A DNA stretch of 64,000 nt from Chitinophaga caseinilytica (GCF_038396765.1 NZ_CP150096.1:906001-970000), one strand, 5' to 3'; numbered from the stretch's first letter, positions 1 to 8,515 are shown. The notes: a model not told the origin generated them from the letters alone. Translations and numbers: made by a program.

Positions 1-316
1 AACCAAATGGCGGGGCAGTTATTCAATTAGTCACTGGCGCCCCAGAATTGAAAAATGAAGGCAGCAAGCATATGCAAGCCAGCCGTTATTCATTAAGTGA
101 ACAATATGCCCACGGGAGTTGACGATAACTTTGATTATTAACAATCTTTCAGGAAACCGCTACTGAGATTTGGAAAATTCTTTGCTGTGACGCTTTTATA
201 AACAGCCGTTCTATTAGCTTTTTCTGAAAATTATCCTTGGTTTAATGGGCCGGCACATCTGACAAATGGGACAAGCATCGGTAATTCGCAAAGAAAGACT
301 ACCCCTACCAAAGTTT
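1..316. other. Gene-free left edge
   Basis: No reading frame with protein-like composition, no RNA gene and no clear hairpin is visible here. The stretch is AT-rich and leads into the hairpin array that begins at 317. It may be the tail of a longer intergenic repeat region cut by the window edge. Confidence 0.6.
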
Positions 317-2917
317 GCCTGGAGAGGAATCTCCGGGCATCATTTCATGTGTCCATTAGTAACTGTGTAGATTGAAAACGTTGAAGTATTGTAACATAAA
401 AAGAATAAGGGAAGTACCCCGGGAAGAATCCCAGGGTGGTTGAACATGCAATCGACATTGAATTCAAAAGCAAAATGGCCTGTCTAATTGTTAATGGATC
501 GTTGTACTAATCTGTTTGAATATTTTAATATGGGTTCGTGAAGTAGCCGATCCGCTGTTAAGAAATTTCAGAAGGCCTGGAAAACGGCCAGGGAAGAATC
601 CCCGGCCCCAACATCCATTCTGTTAAACTCTAACCCCAGTTTAAAAAGCAACAAAAATTCATTCACCCAATTTATCCTGTACTTACCGTTTCGTACAAAC
701 GAAGCTGCATGATTGATCATCGAAAAATCCGATGACATGCTGCAGGGTGTTTCCGCGCTGCGGTGTGAAAAATGCCTGAAGAAGAATCTCCAGGCCCGTT
801 TGCTCAAGCGAGCGTATGTCGAATCGGTAAGGAGTATCTTTATTGATTGTGTTTCACCTGATCAGGAAGAAAAGGCCCAGAGGATGAATCCCCAGGCCGT
901 GCGTTGTCGAACAAAAAAATCGTTTCCCGCCATCACTGGTACCAACTTGGCTTAATTTCTTTTATATCTATTTGCGGATAATTCCATGCTCTTTCAAGTC
1001 GCATCATACAAACTTGCTTGCAGTTTTCGGTTACAATAAACCTCCTGTTCGATTTGCGTCAAGGAAGAAAAAGGCCCCCGAAGAAGAATCCCCAGACCGA
1101 GCGTTCTAGAACAAAAAACACGTTGCCAGCTGCCACAGGCGCAAACTTGGCTTAATTTCTTTTATATCTATTTACGGATAAATTCATGCTCTTTCAAGCC
1201 GAAGTACACAAGCTTGTTTGCTAATTTCCGTTGCAATAGACTTCCTGTTCGATTTGCAACAAGGGAAGAAAAGGCCCAGAGGATGAATCCACAGGCCGTG
1301 CGTTGTCGAACAAAAAAATCGTTTCCCGCCATCACTGGTACCAACTTGGTTCAATTCGTTGTGCATCCCTTTTTGGTTAACTTATGCTCAATTACATTGT
1401 ATCACACAATATTGTTTACGTATTTTTCTTAATGGTGAACGTGATGTTCGATTTACATCGAAGAAAGAAAAGGCCCAGAGGAAGAATCCCCAGGCCGAGC
1501 GTTGTCGAACAAAAAAATCGTTGCCGGCCATCACTGGAACCAACTTGGCTCAATTCGTTTTGCATTCCTTTCGGTTAACTTATGCTCAATCCTATTGCTG
1601 CATACAATAATGTTTGCATATTTTGTAAGTGGTGATCGTAATGTTCGATTTCCGTCAAGGAAAAACAAGGCCCCCGAAGAAGAATCCCCAGGCCGAGCGT
1701 TCTAGAACAAAAAATACGTCACCAGCAACCACTGGCGCCAACCTGGCGAAATTTTTTATGCATTCCTTTTCGTTTAACTTCTGCTCAACCCCATTACAAC
1801 ACACAATAATATTTGTTTAGTTATGCCTTGGTAAACTTGCCATACCATACGTGGAAAAGAATGAAAATACCCGGGGAAGAATCCCCAGGTAGGAAATCTC
1901 ATCCAATGAAAATGAATCGATCAACATCTATTTCGTTTCAAGTCAACTTCCGTACTATGCCGCATTCTTCGGCCCAAATTTTTACCATTGAATATGGGAA
2001 ACTCCACCCAGGGAAGATTCCCCGGGTTTCATTTCATCAAAGTCAAAGAATCAGTATTGCATTTTTACCCACCTATTCCTGCGCGTCGCTGCATTGCCTG
2101 ATTCACGACATCTTCGCCATATGTGCCGGAGGAAGAATCCCCCAGCCCTTTTTTTCTTCCGTATCAATCAAGATTCATATCTGATCAAATCCGGATACAC
2201 CAGCCTATCTATTCAGCATTGCTATCTTTAGCACCGGGAGTCAATTCCCGGGCAAACTCCTCCGGTCGAAAAACATTGCCCGGGGAGAAATCCCCAGGCG
2301 TTGTTAATCTGGCATTTGCGTTATTGAAGGAATTCAGGGAAGAAGGTGTCTGCTCTCGTGTTCATCTCGTCATAAAAATGCCGGGGAAGAATCCCCTGGC
2401 TTGCACCTACAGTTAACCATTAAAAATTTACAACCCCGTAAAATCTTACACCGATCTGCTAATGAAATGAGCCCGGAGAGGAATCTCCAGACCGGTAATA
2501 ATGGAAAATGTATGAATTTGACCTATCCTGATAATTTATGCTGCAGGTATGTCTGATAGAATTGCAGCCCGGGATGAATCCCCGGCCGGTTATCACTTGT
2601 GTACAGATAACTGCATTTTCAGACATAACCCCATAGTTATTCATGCTGGTTTGTCCCGCCTTTCAAAGAACTTTTTGTGTGGAAACAGCGCCCGGGGAAG
2701 AATCCCCAGGCCGTTTTATTCCCATTGGTTGGTTCGTTAATACCCACATGTTAGAACCTTTCAAATCTTTTCCGGTATAGCTTCACCGGTCAATACACAT
2801 GCGATCGCCCGATCATGCTATTTCAGGTTTTCATCCGGCACAGCTAATTCCATTCATCCCACTTGCCGGCGGTTGCAACATTCTGGAAAGTCCAGGGCCT
2901 GAGGAAGAATCCCCACC
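317..2917 (+). repeat. Array of about 19 same-orientation GC hairpins (REP-like)
   Basis: A short imperfect palindrome recurs with its core and loop always in the same orientation: GCC, a mismatch, GGGGA, loop AGAA, TCCCC, a mismatch, GGC. Copies start near 317, 416, 586, 774, 874, 1073, 1273, 1472, 1669, 1869, 2006, 2125, 2231, 2278, 2380, 2471, 2567, 2690 and 2896. Stem changes are sometimes paired: GGAGA with TCTCC (317, 2471) replaces GGGGA with TCCCC, and the outer pair is A-T (416, 1869, 2006) or G-C (2278, 2690). A C/A mismatch in mid-stem is frequent. Spacing clusters near 100 and 200 bp and the spacers are not conserved except in the 840-1810 section. A few copies (2125, 2231, 2896) are degenerate. 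The structure resembles REP palindromes mobilised by RAYT proteins, and a RAYT homologue lies at 3885-4559. Function is not known. Confidence 0.8.
840..1810 (+). repeat. Five tandem units of about 199 bp, each carrying one hairpin
   Basis: Hairpins at 874, 1073, 1273, 1472 and 1669 are spaced 199, 200, 199 and 197 bp. Here the spacers are also similar: each hairpin is followed by a segment with GCGTT, then AGAACAAAAAA or CGAACAAAAAA, then a CACTGG-CCAACTTGG-like stretch, and is preceded by a CTGTTCGATTTGC-like or GTTCGATTT-like stretch. Two spacer subtypes (GTTGTCGAAC and GTTCTAGAAC) are interspersed. Short reading frames cross the units, but 199 is not a multiple of three and the frames change from copy to copy, so coding is unlikely. 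The tract looks like recent tandem amplification of one hairpin-bearing unit. Confidence 0.8.
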
Positions 2918-3387
2918 CCGTTTTAACCCTTTCAAAAGTGTGCATCCATCATGCGTATTCTTTAATTTCTTCATCACCACATCGATCCGCGCCGGCACAT
3001 TCAATCTTTGATTCCGGTCCTCCCGGAGGTCCGATCGCCCGCCTAACCCTGCGGACAGAACGGAGCACTCCGCAGGAGGGATCCCGGCCCCATTTGCGGA
3101 TGCAAACGGGCTGTCTGTGAAACCAATCGTTATGAATACACCCATAGCGCATTATGCTATTCCTTTGTCAATCTTATTTGTTGCCCAGTTTCCGGGGCTT
3201 TTTACAAGGGCCCGCTTCCGGGCACTTTAATGTGACTTTTCACGATTCCCCAATGAGCGAGGCGCACTTCTTCACATGCGAATCCCAAACCCGTACGTGT
3301 TGACAAACGAGTGCGACTGAGATCGCTACTATTTTACCATTACAGCCCCTCTTCCGGAGGCTCGCCCTCAGCACCCAGCCAGATGCC
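2918..3387. other. Gene-free spacer with one GC-rich hairpin
   Basis: No convincing gene. A perfect 8-bp stem (CCTGCGGA with TCCGCAGG, 3048-3055 and 3069-3076) with a 13-nt loop is present, and its sequence differs from the upstream hairpin family. Short GC palindromic patches also occur around 3200-3220. No poly-T tract follows, so it is not an obvious terminator. Confidence 0.5.
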
Positions 3388-3745
3388 GCGATGCGAACCT
3401 CCTTCCAAGGGATCCAATCCCAAAAACGGAACATAATCGAGCGGCAAAGCATTAAACCACTCCCGGAGTTCTCCCCGCAAAGCACAACGAAATGCGCAGG
3501 TGCGGAACCTTCCGGCAAAGGATGCCCTATCCCGAATTCGAGACATTTATTGATCGGCAAAGCATCTCACCAAGCCCGATGTTCTCCCCGCACCGCACAA
3601 CGAAATGTGCCTGGCGGAACCTTTCGGCAAAGGATGCCTTATCCCTCATTCAAAACATTGCCGGCCTTATCCCGGAGCCTTCCCCGCAAGACGCAACGAG
3701 ATGCGCAGGTGCGGAACCTCCAGGCAGTGAATCACCGTTTCCTTG
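3388..3745. repeat. Four imperfect direct repeats of about 110 bp
   Basis: Units begin at GCGAACCT/GCGGAACC-type words near 3391, 3501, 3612 and 3710, spaced about 110, 111 and 98 bp. Shared blocks are CGGCAAAG, TTCTCCCCGC or CTTCCCCGC, and CAACGAAATG or CAACGAGATG. Partial open frames run through the units on both strands, but the repeats drift in length and are not in phase, so no gene is called. The family differs in sequence from the upstream hairpin array, so at least two repeat families lie left of the RAYT-like gene. Confidence 0.7.
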
Positions 3746-3884
3746 CACACGCCTTTTCCCAAATATGGTCCAGCGTGCGCCGGTAACCTGCCGGCATAGC
3801 ACTCCCGTTCTCGCTTACGTACATAAACGAGTGGGCGTACCCGACAAAATCGTTACCTGATCCTGTCAGTAATGAAACAGGCCA

Positions 3885-4559
3885 TTAATCGGCGTCCGGG
3901 CCGGAAAACTTGCTACGTGGCGGCTTGGGCAACAACAATCCTCCCTTGCTACGGATGAACCGCTTCCTGATCCGGCCGGATTCCGGTTTTACATTCATGG
4001 ATTCCGGGTGCTGGAAAGCATTGGAAAAGTCGGTCAGCTCCGGTACAGGAATATCCGCCGGCGGAACCCGATCCCCATAAAACCAGGCACTGGAATATGG
4101 ATATTCGATCTGATCGCCGCACAACCCGGAATTAACCGGCGCCTGGTGCATGTTTTCCAGCATTTCTCCGGCTGCCGAAAAGCTGGTGATTTCCACCCGG
4201 ATCTTCTGCTTCTCCCAGAACTGGAATACACGGTCTGCCAGGTGACTCCGGTAAAGCTCCAACGCTCCGGGGTCCGTTGCCCGTAAATCATACTTGATAC
4301 GCCGGGCGATGTGCCGCAGCAGCGGCTGGCGGACGTTGGCCTTCTCCCAGGGAGGCCGTTGCTGCCACATGGCATGAAACTCGTCTTCCAGCAACACATA
4401 ACCATACAGCCAAATCCGCTGCTGGGCCACCATGAACGTCAGGCCCTCCATTACGAACTGCTTGTATCGGTCATCGCGCAACAAAGCATGGTCTTTGTAG
4501 CAGCAGGCCGTCATCAACTGGACGCAGCCTGGTTGTTTTATAGGGTAAAAATTGCTCAT
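3885..4559 (-). CDS. RAYT / IS200-like Y1 transposase homologue with substituted catalytic residues
   Basis: The 224-aa product follows the fold order of REP-associated tyrosine transposases, which are HUH single-strand endonucleases. It has an N-terminal YPIKQPG-type strand, the segment ending in the HUH motif (about residues 57-64), and the C-terminal APVNSGL...YPYSSAWFYGD segment equivalent to the family's YI(H/Y)xNPVK...YPxSSxxxY. The HUH position reads E60-F61-H62 instead of His-x-His. The catalytic Tyr position (as in E. coli TnpA-REP Y115) aligns with N136. Both catalytic elements are therefore lost and DNA cleavage is improbable if the alignment is right. A longer frame to 4691 exists, but its extra 44 residues run into a repeat (4660-4760) and lack family similarity, so the ATG at 4559 is preferred. 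The frame is otherwise intact, which suggests either recent decay or retention as a DNA-binding protein. Confidence 0.7.
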   Translation of the reverse strand: MSNFYPIKQPGCVQLMTACCYKDHALLRDDRYKQFVMEGLTFMVAQQRIWLYGYVLLEDEFHAMWQQRPPWEKANVRQPLLRHIARRIKYDLRATDPGALELYRSHLADRVFQFWEKQKIRVEITSFSAAGEMLENMHQAPVNSGLCGDQIEYPYSSAWFYGDRVPPADIPVPELTDFSNAFQHPESMNVKPESGRIRKRFIRSKGGLLLPKPPRSKFSGPDAD

Positions 4560-4659
4560 AAACAGATTACAAAAACTTGGGTCCAAACTGGTCAGCAGGT
4601 ATAAACACCCTGCGTACCTATGTGCTCTCCAACTTATAATAACCAACTGCCCGTCTGGC

Positions 4660-4990
4660 TCAAAATGCCCTACCACACAGCACCTCGGCATTGATCGGGC
4701 GCTTCATCAACAGATGGCAATTCAGGCTACATGTTTTTACATATCCGAATAACTTTATGGTTCTCAATATGTTTGTTCATCATCAGGCGACAAAACCTCC
4801 CGCCCAAACCCACCGGCAAGCAATGTCCATCCGTCACCGCCGCAAAACCGGCGCAGGCTCCTATTTGCAGGCACCGGCTGCGCGGCAAAGCCGAAACACC
4901 CTGCCACACAGCACGCTGGCACCTAATCGGGCTAACTCATCAATAGATGAAAGGCAAAGCTGACCTGGCTATATGTTTTGATATACATAC
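4660..4990. repeat. Repeat pair, offset about 240 bp
   Basis: Two similar blocks lie at about 4665-4750 and 4905-4990. Shared words are CCACACAGCAC, ATCGGGC, TCATCAA, AGATG and a TACATG/TATATG-TTTT element. Between them, 4790-4900 is rich in CCGGC and GCCGG palindromic words. The first copy overlaps the upstream extension of the RAYT-like reading frame, which argues against that extension being coding. Confidence 0.6.
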
Positions 4991-5307
4991 ATGATTTTTA
5001 TGCGCTCAATAAATATCCACTTTGGGTTTGTGGCAAGACGGGCACCATACCCAAAACCGGCACGCCTGTAGCAACAGGAGCATCCAGCTGTCGGCAGCAT
5101 TGGCGCCATGGTTGGCTTTCTTTGTTCGGGAACGCTGTATTTGTGTAAGTCCGGCACTTTCCACCGGGGAGAACGATCATCGGGGTTAACGCGTGATCCG
5201 TTCCGCTTCAATCATTTTGACTCCTGCATCATCAATTTGATATTTGGTGTGTCAAACAATGCCTGCAATTTAGTCGGAGGAATTGACATATCGATCGTTC
5301 ATTTTAT
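4991..5307. other. Gene-free spacer downstream of the sensor kinase gene
   Basis: No gene, RNA or clear terminator is seen. Scattered GC palindromic words around 5040-5110 resemble the material at 4840-4900. The kinase reading frame ends at 5308 on the minus strand, so this is its 3' flank. Confidence 0.5.
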
Positions 5308-7248
5308 TCAGTTTATGGGTATGGTATTAATACCTTCGTCCTCCAACATTAGTGTATATTCGAACGTCGTGTAGGAAGTTCCGTCGCTTTTAACGATAAT
5401 CGATCCTTCCATTTTTTCGATGAAATCTTTACAGATGATCAACGCCAAACCCGCTCCCCTATTACCTTCCCGCGCATACTTGCCCGGCACCTTGTATTCG
5501 AAGATGTGATAAATGTCGATATCGGAAATTCCCGAACCACCATTCGTAACGGAAATGACTGCACGCTCTTTCTGTTTCGATGCACGGATACTCACCGCAC
5601 TCGCCTTCAACGAAAATTTGATCGCATTGTGCAGCAGGTTCCGATGCACGAATTGCATCATCTCCCGGTCCCCCTTCACCTGCATACCCGCCGGGATGGC
5701 CATTTCCAGCACCAATCCCTTATCGCGGATATCGGCAGCGTAAAGGTCCAGCACTTCCTGCCACAACTCTTCCAGCGAATACGGCAGCGGGTTGTACTCG
5801 AAACCCGTCAACTGCGAACGTATCCAGCTCAGCACCGTTTCGAAAAGTTGCAGCGTATCCGCCGCCATGGCGGCAATCGTGTTGGCGATCTCCTGGTACT
5901 GCGCCGGCCGCAGGTCTTTCTGCCGGAAAAGTTCCGCCACGTTGATGATATGGCTCAGCGGCAAACGGAAATCATGTGCGAGGATCGTCAGCAGTTTATT
6001 CTTGAAATCGTCGTGATGATGCAGCAGCTGGTTCTTCTCGATCACCATCCGGTTGATCGTACTGATGCGCTTTTTAATGCGTTTGTTCTCCCGTTGCGCA
6101 CGGTACCAAGTGAACAGCAACATTGCGGAAAGCACCAGGCACACAGCGATGAAAACGAATACCGTGGCCCGGTTGCGGCTTTCCATCCGGTCGTACGTTT
6201 CGGTTTGTTCGCGCAACTGTTTATCCAAACGGTAATTGCTCAGTTCCTGGTCGCGCAGGAATGATTCCATGTAATCCTGCTCCTGCCGCGAGCGCAGGTT
6301 CTCCTGGTGCGAAGCGATCTCTTCGAGCATGTCGGCGTACTGCAGGGCTTTGACGGGGTCCGACTTTTTGTAGAATTCGTACAGCGCAATGACGGGCTTG
6401 ATCATGAGTTTCTTGTACCCGCCGGCCGCCGCTGCATCCAGCACGCGCTGCCGGTAAAGGGTAGAATCCGGGAGCTTCGACCATGCCGCGTAAATGACCA
6501 TCTGCGCGTTCCCGTACAGATCGAGGTAATGCATTTTCTCCGCGCCGGCATGCGCCGTCAGCATCTGAAGTTCCAGCATGGCGGAGTCGAGCTTGTTCTC
6601 GCGGACTTTTTCATGCGCGAGGAAAAGGCCGGTGTAAGTGATCATGCGATCGTCGTGATATCGAACGGCGATATCGCGCGCTTTATGCAGCGCCCATCTT
6701 GCGGAGTCTGCCTTGGCGGAATCGGAGGAGAAAACGATGTAGTAGTTGGCGAGCATGGTGGTCCAGATAGAATCCTTCAGCAGCCGGCTACCTACGCCCA
6801 TGGCAGATTCCATGTACTGATGCGCCTGGGGCAGGTTGCCTTCGTAATGATAGTAACCGCCGATGCAGTAGAGCGCGGTGCAAACGCCGGCGGAATCGCC
6901 GAGGGTGCGGTACAGGCTGAGGGCTTCGATGTAAAGCCGGTGCGCTACGTTGGAGTTGTTCTGGAAGGTGAAGCAGGCGCCGAGGTTGACGGATGCGTCT
7001 GCCAGTCCTTTTTGATAATGGATGCGCCGGGAGAGGTCGCGCGCGCGTTCGGCGTATCGCAGGGCGCTGTCGAGATGGGTGACGAGGTAAATGGCGCTGA
7101 GGACGTTGAGCTGATCGTTGTATGCGGTGCTGTCTTTTGTACGGTGCAGTTCGGTTTTGAGGCGTTGGATGAGGGAAGCCTGGGCGAAGGAGCTGAAAGC
7201 GGCCAGGCAGCAGCACAAAAGCAGGCAGAGGCCCTTCCGGGAGGGCAT
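5308..7248 (-). CDS. TPR-containing sensor histidine kinase
   Basis: The 646-aa product has a signal peptide (about residues 1-23, ending FAQA). A periplasmic alpha-helical TPR-type region follows (about 30-330), then a coiled coil, one membrane segment (about 361-381) and a cytoplasmic kinase core. The H-box (LAHDFRLPLSH) carries the phosphoacceptor His near residue 425, the N-box is LLHNAIKF, and glycine boxes NGGSGIS and GAGLAL follow. The first glycine box has Asn-Gly-Gly in place of the usual Asp-x-Gly, so ATP binding could be altered. An in-frame ATG at 7329 would add 27 residues; the ATG at 7248 is preferred because it puts the signal peptide at the N-terminus. No response regulator is adjacent, so its partner is unknown. 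It is divergent from two GG-leader peptide genes and may sense or control them (inference). Confidence 0.85.
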   Translation of the reverse strand: MPSRKGLCLLLCCCLAAFSSFAQASLIQRLKTELHRTKDSTAYNDQLNVLSAIYLVTHLDSALRYAERARDLSRRIHYQKGLADASVNLGACFTFQNNSNVAHRLYIEALSLYRTLGDSAGVCTALYCIGGYYHYEGNLPQAHQYMESAMGVGSRLLKDSIWTTMLANYYIVFSSDSAKADSARWALHKARDIAVRYHDDRMITYTGLFLAHEKVRENKLDSAMLELQMLTAHAGAEKMHYLDLYGNAQMVIYAAWSKLPDSTLYRQRVLDAAAAGGYKKLMIKPVIALYEFYKKSDPVKALQYADMLEEIASHQENLRSRQEQDYMESFLRDQELSNYRLDKQLREQTETYDRMESRNRATVFVFIAVCLVLSAMLLFTWYRAQRENKRIKKRISTINRMVIEKNQLLHHHDDFKNKLLTILAHDFRLPLSHIINVAELFRQKDLRPAQYQEIANTIAAMAADTLQLFETVLSWIRSQLTGFEYNPLPYSLEELWQEVLDLYAADIRDKGLVLEMAIPAGMQVKGDREMMQFVHRNLLHNAIKFSLKASAVSIRASKQKERAVISVTNGGSGISDIDIYHIFEYKVPGKYAREGNRGAGLALIICKDFIEKMEGSIIVKSDGTSYTTFEYTLMLEDEGINTIPIN

Positions 7249-7423
7249 CAGGGGGTTTGGGGAGGGAAGAGGGGCGAGGCTGGTCATATTGCTGTGTGTG
7301 AACCCGGAGGTGTTTCCGGCCGGTAACATGGCGCTGCTACATATATAATTTACGCAAAATCCGGCTATTTCAATATGCCGTTTGCCGGTCGGATTTTATG
7401 TTAACGGTTTGCAAATGCCCTCT

Positions 7424-7481
7424 CTGTTCAAAAAATGAACAGATTTTTCAATTATTCCGTTGAAAATGAACAGAAATGAAC
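7424..7481. promoter_or_regulatory. Palindrome plus repeated TGAAC half-sites in the kinase/peptide divergent region
   Basis: A 7-bp inverted repeat (CTGTTCA, 5-nt spacer, TGAACAG) lies at 7424-7442. Further TGAACAG and TGAAC half-sites lie at 7467 and 7477. The 387-bp gap between the divergent kinase and peptide genes otherwise has no gene. The arrangement looks like a binding site for a dimeric regulator, but no regulator is identified. Confidence 0.4.
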
Positions 7482-7635
7482 GACCGTCGATCGATTGCAG
7501 CTCCGTAATTTACGGCCGTTAACGGAAATGCGTTTCCCCGCGCGATGTTTGCCTGCCGCCAAAGAACTCATCCGGGAGAAGTACTGCCGATACCTTAAAG
7601 ACATAACGCGCTTTTTAACCAAACCTCCTATAATC

Positions 7636-7917
7636 ATGGAAAACTTGCAAGTTCAAAATTTCGGTTGCCAGGAACTCGACGCAACTACTGCCCAGGAAGT
7701 AAACGGGGGCTTCCTTTCCCTCGGCCTTACAAATGTAAACGGTAAAATTACCCTTGGAGCACAACTTGACACCAACGCATTACTGGGTAGCCTTCCCGGC
7801 TTGCCCGGCACTGGCGGCGGCCTGCCTGGCCTCGGTGGCCTGGGCGACCTCCTGTCTCCCGTGACCAACCTGCTGAACAGCCTCCTCGGCGGCCTCGGCG
7901 GCGGTCTGCTGCGCTAG
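7636..7917 (+). CDS. Double-glycine-leader, Gly/Leu-rich peptide precursor 1
   Basis: The 93-aa product begins MENLQVQNFGCQELD and reaches a Gly-Gly at residues 24-25 after ATTAQEVN. This matches the bacteriocin/peptidase-C39 leader pattern, with hydrophobic residues and an acidic residue upstream of GG. Cleavage there would release about 68 residues dominated by Gly, Leu and Pro, ending in TNLLNSLLGGLGGG. The start is set by the ATG at 7636; frame upstream of it is not similar to the paralogue. It is followed by a hairpin and a second precursor. It could be a bacteriocin, a signalling peptide or a surface peptide. No C39 exporter or immunity gene is visible in the window. Confidence 0.75.
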   Translation: MENLQVQNFGCQELDATTAQEVNGGFLSLGLTNVNGKITLGAQLDTNALLGSLPGLPGTGGGLPGLGGLGDLLSPVTNLLNSLLGGLGGGLLR

Positions 7918-7933
7918 TCGTACCTGAACCCTG

Positions 7934-7969
7934 GTGGCGCCCGCGGTACTGGGCGCCACTATTCTTTTT
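7934..7969 (+). terminator. Hairpin with T-tract between the two peptide genes
   Basis: A perfect 9-bp GC stem (GTGGCGCCC with GGGCGCCAC, 8-nt loop) is followed by TATTCTTTTT. It looks like a rho-independent terminator or attenuator and would lower expression of the second precursor relative to the first, unless the second gene has its own promoter. Confidence 0.75.
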
Positions 7970-7987
7970 AACCATAAACCTGAACAC

Positions 7988-8212
7988 ATGGAAAACTTCA
8001 AACTCGAAGAACTGGGCTGCGAAGAACTGACCCAAATCGAAGCCGTAGACACCCAGGGCGGCCTGCTGGACCTTAGCGGCTTGCTGGACGGCCTGCTCGG
8101 CGGCATCCTCGGCGGCGGCGAAGGCAACCCCGTAGGCGGTCTCCTTTCCACCGTTACCAACCTCCTCAACAGCCTCCTCGGCGGCCTCGGCGGGATCGTA
8201 AGACCCCTCTAA
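7988..8212 (+). CDS. Double-glycine-leader, Gly/Leu-rich peptide precursor 2
   Basis: The 74-aa product is a paralogue of the preceding precursor. The leader (MENFKLEELGCEEL..., GG at residues 24-25) aligns position by position with the first, including the Gly-Cys at 10-11. The predicted mature part is about 49 residues of Leu/Gly-rich sequence (LLDGLLGGILGGG) and shares TNLLNSLLGGLGG with paralogue 1. The two could act as a pair, as class IIb bacteriocins do, or be simple duplicates. It is the last gene before a strong terminator at 8252. Confidence 0.75.
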   Translation: MENFKLEELGCEELTQIEAVDTQGGLLDLSGLLDGLLGGILGGGEGNPVGGLLSTVTNLLNSLLGGLGGIVRPL

Positions 8213-8251
8213 TGCTCCGGCGGAGGACCACACTTTCCTCCTAAGCATCAC

Positions 8252-8290
8252 AAGCGGCTGACGCCCCCATGCGCAGCCGCTTTTTCTTTT
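8252..8290 (+). terminator. Rho-independent terminator after the peptide genes
   Basis: A 9-bp stem (AAGCGGCTG with CAGCCGCTT) with a 13-nt loop is followed by a T-rich tract (TTTTTCTTTT). Confidence 0.85.
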
Positions 8291-8316
8291 CTCCCTCCCC
8301 CGAATTTACCCGGCCG

Positions 8317-8515
8317 GCCAGTATCCGATCCCCAGGGAATTACCACAAAATGGTGTGCTTCCCCCTTACGGCCCCGCCGTTCAGCATCCCGTCTTCTTCC
8401 AGTCTTTCTCCAACCAATATCCGATCCCAAGCGCATCCTAAAAACGTGTGTGCTTCTCCCTTACAGCCATCGCCGTTCAGTATCCCATCTCCTTCCAGTC
8501 TTTCCCCGACCAGCA
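8317..8515. repeat. Two tandem copies of a 96-bp noncoding unit
   Basis: The word TATCCGATCCC occurs at 8322 and 8418. The segments that follow stay aligned: GTGTGCTTC, CCCTTAC, GCCGTTCAG, ATCCC, CTTCCAGTCTTTC. A partial third start (GCATCGG) follows near 8514. It lies in the 422-bp gap between the peptide genes and xth. No gene is seen there. Confidence 0.7.

Noticed and set aside
1184..2416. Short frames in the hairpin array that repeat peptides such as KAQRMNPQAVRCRTKK
   Set aside because: They follow the repeat units rather than a gene. The ~199-bp period is not a multiple of three, frames change between copies, and starts and stops are not conserved.
317..2917. CRISPR array
   Set aside because: Repeats are short imperfect palindromes with stem changes, spacing is 47-206 bp, spacers are partly homologous, and no cas gene is present.
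317..2917. Integron attC array
   Set aside because: No integrase, no gene cassettes between the hairpins, and no attC core sites. The spacers are noncoding.
7934..7969. Riboswitch or RNA thermometer between the peptide genes
   Set aside because: The structure is a single perfect stem followed by a T-tract, which is sufficient as a terminator.
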